A stretch of DNA of 64,000 nucleotides from positions 9,176,001 through 9,240,000 of the forward strand of contig NC_039494.1 in assembly GCF_003590095.1 (NCBI RefSeq). Direction: 5' to 3'. Shown here piece by piece: positions 1 through 11,200 of this stretch. The translations under genes were made by a program, and so were the position numbers. Numbering within the stretch: the stretch's first letter is position 1; the number at the start of each line of letters is the position of its first letter. A model generated the notes under the pieces. It saw nothing but the letters and a program-made list of their open reading frames with translations. It did not search any database and was not told where the DNA came from. This stretch comes from Trichoplusia ni (taxonomy: Eukaryota; Arthropoda; Insecta; Lepidoptera; Noctuidae).

Positions 1-94
1 TCAATGCATTGCAATCTTTCACACATCGCTTTTCATACCTGCCACTTATTTTTGTTAAGCTTCATGCATCACTACGTTAACGTCAACAGAAAAA

Positions 95-260
95 AAATGC
101 ATGGAGATGACAGGTCAAAGTCACGTGACTTATCGATACGAAATGTTATTTTCCCACGTTTTTTATACATTCACTTTCTTGTTTGTTTTTCGTTCCGGTT
201 GGATTTTTGCAACCCAATTTTGAGGCACTTCCCGATAAGCTAGCTGGCAAAAAATTTCAG
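95..260 (-). repeat. Dispersed repeat, family shared with introns at 25.9, 26.4, 38.0 and 38.6 kb
   Basis: The segment with the words GAGGCACTTCCCGATAAGCT and the TTCCGGTTGGATTTTTGCAA part recurs in reverse orientation at about 25845-25985, 38010-38115 and (partly) 38535-38680. The ATGGAGATGACAGGTCA part recurs reversed near 26440-26475. The copies are degraded. No coding potential is seen and the class is unknown. Confidence 0.6.
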
Positions 261-689
261 AGTAGCTTCAAACCTGATGACAATGCAATTTACAACTATC
301 AAAACGGCTGGACCGATTTTGATACATGCCATTTAAGATCCTGGGTTTTTAGATTTTTTAAATCTGTAAATTGTTTTAACCCTTAGATAATGATGAATTC
401 ATACATTTATGAGTTATTTATTGACGTCAACGATTGTAGCTGTTTCCTGGCTAGAGGGTTGTGCTCTTGCCTTGTCCCTTGCGATCTTGAACCATGTATA
501 AAAGGCTTATTGATAACATACATATGTATGCACCATCACTGCTTTGTTTGTTTGTGAATGTTTTTGTTGTTCTCAAAGTTTCCGGATTTCTGTCGCCATG
601 TCTCAGTCGTTTAATTATCAGATTCGTATGCGTAAGATGGCAAATAGGAACCCAGGGTTATAACTAAAAGAAGTAGATGGGCGCGTCGT

Positions 690-890
690 CCTGCGTACCC
701 GTTCTTATGAGGAGTGAGGGGTGGGCTTTTTACACCCATCCCTTGAGAAGGAGTCCAAAAGACTAGCCAGAGTGGCGCAGAGTATGCGCGAGCGATCCCG
801 TGACTCTGGCTAAAGCAGTAGAAGGGGCCCTGGGTGTTTTTAGTCGGTGGAAGTCCGACATATCCCCACGCCGTGCCCTCGACATGGGTT
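690..890 (+). repeat. Dispersed repeat A, uninterrupted reference copy
   Basis: Contains GATCCCGTGACTCTGGCT followed about 40 bp later by TTAGTCGGTGGAAGTCCGAC. The same two blocks are found about 9.7 kb apart at 7500-7603 and 17332-17380, on either side of nested insertions. This copy therefore shows the pre-insertion structure of that family. The class is unknown. Confidence 0.65.
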
Positions 891-2202
891 GAAGAAATTA
901 GCGTTTCAACCCGAAAAAAATAAAATAAAAAAGGGTTATAACTAAATTGAAGTTTGGTGTTTAGAAATACCAGGGTTCTAACTGAGTTAAAGATTGGTGC
1001 TTCACGCAAAGACTATGGTACGAATTTGGACGACATTTGGTACACAGATAGTTTATAGTCTGGATTAACAAATACGAGTAGGTTCGTTTTTAGCCGATAG
1101 CAATAGCTAGTTGTGGAATATATTTGAAAGACGAAAGCGTCAGCAGGAAACGAGAATAAACACTTGGATGAAAATTGGTAGGAATTAGTCTTGATAGTTC
1201 AAAACACTTTTATAAACGAATGGTGAAAAGTCCTTATAGATCCAACACCTGGGAAATACATTCTCAGCGTCAAAAACCACAAATTGGCTTTTGGTGATTT
1301 TCTGCAAATAGTAATTTTTGTGATAACATAGGCTCAAAGAAAAATTGTACGTACATCAGATTATTATTATCTATAAAACACATATTAGATTCACCAAGCG
1401 AAGCTTATTAAGTGTGGACATTAAGATAGCCGAGAGTTTCTGGTCACGCCAAAGCCACAAAGCGCAACGTATCGTGAATTCGATACTGATCGTAGGACAA
1501 GCATTTGTGTGATCCACGAATTACTCTTCTGAGTCTAGGTTGTAGAGTAGTGTAGAGTATTAGTCTTCGACTGCCAAAAATATTTTACTAAATTACTATA
1601 ACAGCTGCCTGTTCTGTTCTTTTGTTTTTTTTTTTTTACTTTTGCTCTATACTAAGTTCATTCCCAGATAAAATTCTGCGTCAATTTTTTTCTTTAGACC
1701 GCCGTGACCACAGTTAATATTTCTGCGATTTTCTTTTCTTGATTAAGCATTTTCTCTCTAGCTATATTTATTTATATCGAAAGATGTAACAATATATATA
1801 TTCTGTTTTTGTTTTTTTTAATGTGTGATTATCCTTTTTTTAAATACTCCCTTTGTTATCAACATTGTAAATAGGAGCCAAAGGGTTAAAGCTGAAAACC
1901 AGCGCTTAGCTACCCTCTAGGGGGGACCTAAGCATAATGCTGACGCTTGAACCTTTTGCTTCCGGTATTATAGTTTTTGTATGTGTACTACTATTAGCTG
2001 TAATACTGGAAACAATAAACGTTTATTCTATTCTATTCTATTCTAGGTATCTTTGTGCTTATGACTTAAATGTCTCTAAAACAACCCGCGACAAAATTAC
2101 GAAACTCCTTGGTAGTTACGAGAATCTTTATATATTTACTCAAATAAAATGATTATTACCAACAAATAACCATCCCTTCCTTTGTTACAGTATCAAGAAA
2201 CA

Positions 2203-5200
2203 ATGTCAGTCAGTAACATGCTCCCCGAGGACAGTGCATCTTCAGGCTCCAGCTCTGAGGACACGGAGTCAACGCCGGTCAGCGCCACAGACTCCCTGAA
2301 CAGCCTGTTCAAGAACACAGACAACAATTGCGTAGAGAACTGTATGGAAGAAATGAAATGCGAAGGGGAGAAGAAGAAGGGGGTTTGTTGTAGTGAGTAT
2401 AGTTTTAGAGTGACCCAGGTTTGATGCCCATCTAAGCAACTACGAAGTTGGTTCTGAGTAGGCATCTACCGGTGGGGGTTACCACGCCTAACCCACTGTG
2501 ACGTGTCACAGGCTCGATCCCCGCGTTGAACAAGCATCTGACTGCACGGATAGCCGAGTGGTTGGGGTAGTCACGCTAAAACCGACTGTGCGCGACGTGT
2601 CGCGGGTTCGATCCCCGCGTAGGACAAGCGTTTGTGTGATCCACCGATGCTTGTTCTGAGTCTGAGTGTCGTTGTGCATGTGAATTGTATGTTTATAAAA
2701 CCCCGCGCGACACAAGGATTTAATTCCTTAGTGTGGGAGTCGGTTTTTTTTTTAATATTTGTGTGATCCACGACAGCTTGTCCTGAGTCTGGGTGTCTTT
2801 GTGCATGTGACTTGAATGTTTGTGAAATTTCCCTCGACTCGACGATTAGAGGCTTTCACCAGACCGTCTAGCCAAATATATTTCTACAAACGTAAACGTC
2901 ATTAAATATCGCTCAAATGTTTAAAAAGGACATTTCGTTTCGCTAAATCACGTGTTTTTGACTTGCCATCTACATGCAATAAGGCATTTTCTTTTTTTTT
3001 GTCGTTATCAATCAATCAATCCATTAATTCTATCGAGGACCACTGCTAATCACAGCCCTCCCCGAATTTGCGCCAAAATACCCGTTCCTAAGTCTTCCGT
3101 AGCCAGGCCAAGCCAGCTCCTTTTATTAGTGACTTTTCTCCTTAACGATTGTAGAATTTTCAGTAGTCTTGAGGGTCGAAACTGGGTTGATTCCGTTTTT
3201 ATTTCGATTTATATTTATTGGACAAAATATATGCCTTGTAAATGCATCAACAGTGTAAGCCCCAGTGTTATTTACTTGTTTATTATATTATTTTCCATTA
3301 TTGGATTTATTATTATTACTTTTTTTTATCTTTTACTATTTTGCGCTGTTTTTACATAAATGTAATATTATATAATAATATAATATTTATTATATTTATT
3401 TTTAAAATGATTTGATTTGATTCGCTTCTTCATTTGGTCCTGAATTAGTACTATTTACCGTAACTAAGATTGATTAGCGATTCGGTGTTAAAAACGGCTT
3501 TAAATGTCGTTAAAGCGTAGTTCCAATCCATGCCACTGCACCAGTTAGCACTAGCGTCGTTTACCAGAGTACCTATTCGATTTCAATTGGAATGAAACAA
3601 AACTCTATTCCGACAGAAATAAAGTCTACAATATCTTAGGATCTTAGGAAAAAACTAGGAATGTAATTGAATAACGTCTTGCAATTGTAACGCTTTGCAT
3701 CTTAAAAAAAACATTTCGACATAATTTAACCAAATAAGATGACAGATGTCAAAACTTCCTGATTCCATCTTGGGTTTTGAATAGACAAACTTATTCTATT
3801 TTTAATCTGTTTGACAAAGGCAAACGCGTGATATTATACAGCCTAGTTACACGTGACAATGAGCTATCTAGGGTTCTGAATGTTTAAATACTTGTATCAT
3901 GTTTTGCATATTAAAATAAAAGTCAAGTGTGTTAATTTTTATTTATTGGGTTCTGTATGTTTTAATTTTGTTGCAAATTAATGCAAAAGTTATAGATATA
4001 AGATATTATAAGATAATTTGTTTTATATAAAAGTAAAAAAACCTGTTACTTTCATACTCTAAAACGATTTAACTGACGCAGGAATCAATTAAAAGCTTGA
4101 AATTTAAAATTTGGTTTTACTTCTTAAGCTTTGGTGCTTCGTCCCTTAAACATTTATGAAAATATTAACGTATGAATTGAAAAACTCGGGATTCGAACCT
4201 GCATCCTAATGCGTTCTAATCCGGTCACACAACTAGATGAAGGCCACAACATATTCATTCAAAACCACAAGATTAATTTAAATCTTCTTAGAGAACCCTA
4301 AAATACAAAAAACCAAGACCAATACCACTCTGTAATAGATTTAACAAACAAAATTGTACCTTAAGGCTACACAATAAGACTCACTTCTAACAAAACCACA
4401 TTTTCAGAACTGCAAAAATAAAATTTGCTGATATTACGTCAAATAGTTTCGTGACGTCATAGTTGTAACGTCATAATTCTTGGTTGGTCAATGAGGTTAA
4501 ATTCGTAATCTATTGATTAATGTTTAAGGAAAACCTCTGACGTCTAGGCGCGTAATGAGATGGGTGTGCATTAACATAGAATGGGTTGATTCGAATCAGC
4601 TGTTTTGTGTCAACGACTGAATGGGCGTCCTTGATCTAATTGTCTATGATTAGTTTGGATTGAATAAGAGTGCAGTATGAATTGCTAATGTTGTTTTTGG
4701 TCAACGGTAAACGTGGTGAAAATTGAAACTTATTGGATAGAATATTCATAATCTTTCACATAAATTTCATATTTCGACAAAAATAATAATAATAAGAAAC
4801 ATTTTTTTTTTTGATAAATTACAATTCGCGTGGCAAAAAAAGTTTTTTTTTTTTAAGTCTTCGAAGGAATTTGACCCTTATGCCGCGGGCGTTTTCTCAA
4901 ATATCAAGTCATCATCGGCCTAGCTTTTTCCCAACTATGTTGGGGTGGGCTACCAGCAGGTTATACTGCTTGTCTAACTTTCAAGCAGAATACTACCTGC
5001 GAAGAATGTCAAAGATGTAGGAATAACAGCCGGGACCCATAGTTTAAAGTCCCTTCCGAAACACTAAGGACACATAGAGCTTTCAAATCGCCTATAAATT
5101 ACTCTTTTATTTTCAGGTCCTGTCGTCCAATGCGTTTGGGGAGTCCTGCTCATCCTGCTATCAGTTGGAAGCTTCATATTCACACCATTAGACTTCATGC

Positions 5201-8200
5201 TATTGGAAAAACTGAATATGAGACCTGGTAAGTCCGTCAAACTCGCCCATCCATGGACTGGCCTTAAACAGCGTTGCTTAACTTAACTGATGATGAGGTT
5301 TTTGCTTAGTTATTTACTCGACGTTCTTAGAAATTTTGAATATCGTATAGTCTTGTGCTATTTACTGGTGGTGGTTTCAATTGACCACAATATATGCTCA
5401 TGTTGGCCCATTATCTACCTAAACCCCGGATTAAGTCAGCCGGGTTTACGAAGGATATTCAGGATTCAAGGATAGTTTAATGATTGAGGTCACCTCGCCA
5501 AATCCACTGTAACCGACGAGTCACTATTTCATGTCCGCTTAGCAAAAGCATTTATCCACGAATGCTTTCTTATGTCTGAATATTTGTAAAACCCCCGCGA
5601 CACAAGGATCAAATTCTTCAACTTCTTCCAGTCTTCTAGAATTTACAACTTTACGTTCACAGGCTTCAAAAAGGCAACTCGGTTCTCCTTCAGAATCTAG
5701 TCCATCCAAAGGTTGTCTGTAAAAGATCGCTTTTAAAGATAAAACCGTCCATTGTGGCACCATGTAACTATTTAATTTTATCCAATCTTGTACTTATGTG
5801 GTGTGCAATCAAGAATATTTTATTCTATTCTCGATACCGTATAAAACCTATATTACCACAAAAAAACAAAACAAACACTATTTTAAACAATAGAATTCTA
5901 TATCTTCGTGATTTTCCCATTGGCTGTGGATTCCTCCGCCTTGCTTAGACCTCGACCCATTGATGTAACCTTAAACTTGCAAGACGTCTCGAGTAATCTC
6001 GACCTAAATTCTGTATTATTTCCGTTTTTAACTTTGTTTTGTTTCTCACTGACTGCACGAAAAGCCGAGTGGTTGAGGTCACTATGCCAATTCCAATGAA
6101 CGCGACGTGTCCCAGATTCGATCTCGGCGTAAGACAAGCATTTGTGCGATCCATCATTCGCTGTCCTGAGTCTGGATGTCTTTGTGCATGTGATTTGCCT
6201 CGCGATACAAAGATCAAAACTCTAAATAGGACAAGCATTCGTGGATCACACAAATGCCTGTACTACGCGGGGATTGCACTCGCAACACTATGCGCACAGT
6301 GGGTTTGGCTAGGTGACCTCAATCACTAGGCTACCTGTACAGTCAAGATCTTAGAACCAAGTTCACCAGGACCCCTAAAACTTTCAAACAAAAACTTTTC
6401 TTTCTCCACAGGTATGCCGCCCTACGAGTGGTGGGCGGATCCACCCGATGAGGTCAAACTCAGAGCCTACGTCTTCAACATCACCAACCATGAGAGATTC
6501 ATGCTGGGCTTGGATGATAAGCTGAACGTGGAGGAAATTGGACCTGTGGTCTATTTGTAAGTGCCATAAGCATCTACTATGGAAAGCCTCTTTTTTAGCG
6601 TGCCCTATCCAAATTGGAACTAAAATTGGAACCCTTACGAAGGCTTGTACTGTCTCTATGCCGTCTGTAACCAGGGTTCATCTCATGAACCTTGAAAATA
6701 AGGTTAAGGTCATCAAAATGCGCAAGGTTTAATCCCCGTGTAGGACAAGCATTTGTTAGTCTATGAATGCTTGTCCTCAGTCTGGGTGTCTTTGTGCATG
6801 TAACTTGAATGTTTGTGAAACCCCCCGCGACACAGGGATTAATTTCCTTAATGCGAGAATCTGGGAGGCCTATGTCCAGCATTGGACGAAAATGGGCTGC
6901 TGTTCATGATGATAGTACTTGATAGTGAATAAAAAACCTAGACCCGTTAATAATTTATCACATCCGCGTGCACTTAATAAAAACATTTACATGAAACCGA
7001 ATAAGCATAACAATTTACAACTCATAAATTGTTTGTGTAAACTGACGAAAATATAATTTTATGATCGACCTTCAAATGGTTATGATATAACCGCGATAAC
7101 TATGACTATAAAGGTCGTTACTCTGATGTTTTGTAAGAACTTGGTTCTTACCACGGCATTACCTAATGCTAGTGCAATTGTGAAAGAGAGATGATACTCT
7201 ACGCCGTCTATTGCTGTCTCTTTTCCATATTTTAAGTATATTATTTTAAGACCCTGGGGTAGTTGTTCTAAGGCCGCGCTTCCATAAGAGATGTGCGAAG
7301 ATGCGGAGCGAGGGATGGGTTTGTAAAGATCCAATCGAATTGCTTCATTTACCTTACCTCAGTCAGCACAGTTCTGGTGGTAACGGCTGAGCGGACATCC
7401 TCGCACGATACATTTCTATCTCACATCTCTGGTGGAAACAGCTCAGCGGACATCCTCACACGAAACATTTCCATCGCACATCTTTGGTGGAAACGCAGGA
7501 TAAGGGATTTCTCTTCACATGTTCTCCTCAAGAAGGAATCTAATAGGACTAAGGCAAAGTCACGCAGAGCATACGTAAACGATCCCGTGACTCTGGCTTA
7601 GGCAATAGGGTAACTATTTGACTGCATATAATAATATCAGTCAACAGATTTATATTAAGGCCCGGTTTCACCAACATAGTATAAGTCTTAGTACAAGAAT
7701 AAATCGTTAATTACTCTCGAGTATATCCATTTTACGTTTCACCAACATTTAAACTAATGATAAAACCTCTATACTAGAATAAGGTCATATACCGCCAATT
7801 TCGGTCATATAAGCTGCTAATCTTTGGTTAGAAGTGTCACTGTCAAGTCAGTTCATCGCATTTAAAAAATGGCGCGCCGTTTGTATGCATTAATAAATGA
7901 AACCGATAGCGAAGATGATGATTATTTTTGTCCTCGTCCACGGTGGTTTAAGGAAAGGGCTAATTATTTTGAAGAGTACGACGAACACGATTTTGTGATA
8001 AGATTTCGCTTATCCAAGGAGGCAACATTAAGTTTACTGGCAAAAATCGAGCACCGCTTGGAGTATACATCAGATAGGTGAGTTTTCTTAATAATAGCAT
8101 GTTATTTATGTAATTTATGCAAATTTTATTTAAAAAAGGTGCCTTCTTCTATGTAAAAAGTGGAAATTAATTCTAGCACTTGTTCGTTTTGTTTCAGAAA

Positions 8201-11200
8201 TAAGCCAATATCGCCTGTCAATCAATTATTAGCTACATTAAGATTTTACGCAACAAATAATACCCAAATGAGCATTGGTGACTTTGTCGGTATCAGTACA
8301 CCAACGTCACACAGAGTTATTCACCAAGTCAGTGCAGCAATAGCATCGTTGCACAAAGAGTATATCCGATTTCCAACAACACGCGAGGAAATACGAAAAG
8401 AACAGGATTCATTCTTTCAAATCGCTAGATTTCCGCGAGTCATTGGTGCAATGGATTGTACTCATGTCCGTATATCCTCACCAGGTGGAGATCATGCAGA
8501 ACTATATCGCAACAGAAAGGGCTACTTTTCCATCAACGTGCAAACTATTTGCAATGCAAACTTGGAGATCACTGATATAGTAGCCCGGTGGCCAGGTTCA
8601 TCTCACGACAGCACTATATTCAATAATAGTTGCATAAAAAGTAAGTTTGAAACTGGCCAGTATGGCAATGCTTTGCTGTTAGTAGATGGTGGGTATGCTT
8701 CCACTTCGTACATGATGACGCCTTTAGAGAACCCTAGGACTCCAGTGGAACAACTCTATAACGAGTCACAAATACGGACTCGTAATCCTGTTGAAAGGTC
8801 ATACGGGATCTGGAAGAAACGGTTTCCTGCATTGGCCTTAGGGCTTCGCACTAAGCTGGACAAGTCTTTGACTATTATTGTAGCCACTGCCGTGTTGCAT
8901 AATATGTTGATGCAACGAGGTGAAGTCAATCCCATTGATGATCCCGCACTACAACTTCCAGCTCCATGGGATGAACTTTTACACCATGGTCAGATAACTC
9001 AGCAACCACAACATCCACAACAATACATCAGGCCCAATTCAGTGCGAGATGCTATCATTAATAATTATTTTCAAAGTATATTGTAACCAATAAAACAAAT
9101 TTTATAAGCAATAAATATTTATTTGCGTTTTTTTTGTCTCAACTCTAAAAGTAGCAACCTAGTTTTAATTTTTTCTTGTTTTAAAATTTCTTGTTGTATA
9201 TCCATTTGGATTTCAAACAATTTTTTAGCTTCTTCTCTCTCATTAGCTGAATGCTCGATTTGGACATTAATAGCCTTCCCCTTCAACTCCTGCAAGTTTT
9301 CAAGAGAGGCTCTCGTAAGTTGCGGCCGCCTTTTCGACATCCATTCAAGTCGTTTTCCTGAATAAGGCCTTTTTTTGCCTGAAGGTTTCAATTGTTCTGA
9401 AACAGGCGTTTTTAGACAGTTTGGAGTGTAATCGCCCCAATCCTAAAAAAGATACATAAGGTAAAAGCACCTATTACGGAGGTATTTCGCAACATTTGAA
9501 AGTAAGAAACAAAAATAAGAATTTGTAGGTATTTCTAAAGGTGGAAAAAAATTCTATCGTTAAAAGTGGAATTTATATTTTGTATTGCCGTTGAGACTAT
9601 GATTCTGTTGATGATATTTCTTATTTTAAAGAAATATTTAAATAGTCTGGTCGATTTTCCCTTATACGGAGGTAAAATTTTGCTCTGATCCTATTACTGC
9701 GGTAGACGGCTCCTAATACGGAGGGTCAGAACTTATATTCATTAAAGTTCCGTACAAATAATATTTATTTAATAATAGTTATGTGTTAGTAAAAGATTTT
9801 CCTTTTTATTGAAAATTGATTTTATTAAATTGCGTAATCAAATTAATGGTGAATGAATTATTTCCATTTTGAGTAACTCTGACAATGACATCTAATATGT
9901 ATGGGACCCAAATACGGCTAGACCTATAATAATTAAGGACATTCCTCTATAGAGCTACTGTTGTTGAGATCGCGTTCTGTAGTAAGTATTTTTTTCATAG
10001 TAATTCTGACCTTGATCTGACCTGATCTGAAATTGTTGAGAATCAATAGTATTCGAGGGATTAAATCACTTCGAAATCGAACAGTTATTTTTCTCGTGAT
10101 GCCTGAACATACAGACAGACAAAATAAATTTTAATCACATATTTGGGTTTGGTCACTCGCTGCTGTTTTTTTTTTCAATATTTTCAGTGTACAGAATTGA
10201 CCCTTCTACAGATTTATTAAATTTATAGATAAATGAATAGAACCGTAATAGAAGATCTTAGAACCCTACACGGAGTTACCTGGAAATAATTACCTCCGTA
10301 ATAGGAAAACTACTCATGTTTTCGATAATCCTAATTCTGACCCATAAATATTTCGATAAACAAAAGAGTAAAAATGCCTAATCAAACATTAACAGTTTTT
10401 TGGCTCAGATTTGTAAAACTCAAGTCAAAATTTATATAAAATAAATGTTTTGTGATAAATCAAAATACACCTTCCCATTTTTGCCTCTTCTAAGAAACTA
10501 ACATTTTGTACTCGATAGTTTTCATATTTAACTAGATTTACAATTAAGAACACATACCACAGAATATGGTTTTTAAGTTATGTGAGTAATAATTATTTCA
10601 ACTAAACTTGAAACTAATTGAATAAGCTAATCAATTGAAAGTTATAAACAATTAAACATGACCAGTAATTTTCCTATTTCGGAGTCATAACACCGTATTA
10701 GGATTAATTTTTAAAATTTGTATCGTATTACGGCGGTGTTTTATTTTTATTTTTTTTGGTAAAAAATGACTTACAAATATAAAATAAGCTACTTAAATAG
10801 TGAGTGTAATAATAAGAAAATGCTATAAATAACAAAAGAATAAACTCGAACGGCATCTTAATACGAAAAACTTAGTTTATAAATATTTGTGTATTTACTT
10901 TTGTTGTTCCGCGTTTGTATGGAAACACCTCTCACGTCGATTACGTCACAGAGACTGATTGATTTTGTTGTGTTGTCTATCTGCTATAATTGCAAATGTC
11001 AGTTAAGTCATAAAGTAAAAGATTTAGAATAAATAGTTTCGGTTTTGGTGTACCTACACTGAATAAAACGGGAATAAAACGCGAAAATATAAATACCACC
11101 GTAATAGGAAGCGATTTTGACTACCGCCGTATTAGGAGCGTTTACCTTAATATGTAAAGCAACCGTAAACATGGAAATACAGTACACATATGAAGAAACA

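Larger units (their letters stand above)
1..2190. other. Non-coding region upstream of the CD36-family gene
   Basis: I see no convincing coding exon here. The stretch holds dispersed repeats (about 95-260 and 690-890), fragments of a family also seen near 22.9 kb and 33.6 kb (about 1010-1110), a poly-T tract near 1623 and a short TTCTA tandem near 2026-2045. The first recognised receptor exon is preceded by a splice acceptor at 2189-2190, so a 5' untranslated exon and the promoter should lie in this stretch or further left. I could not place them. Confidence 0.6.

Noticed and set aside
611..1009. 132-aa minus-strand frame
   Set aside because: It lies across dispersed repeat A and shows no domain, splice context or coding-like composition.
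2546..2620. tRNA genes (also near 27580, 33800, 35365, 43810)
   Set aside because: A- and B-box-like words are present, but no acceptor stem or normal anticodon arm closes, and each is followed by the same SINE body. They are SINE heads.
9123..9365. 80-aa plus-strand frame over the last Myb/SANT-like exon (also at 13817-14059)
   Set aside because: It is the antisense shadow of a real minus-strand exon, and its composition looks non-coding.
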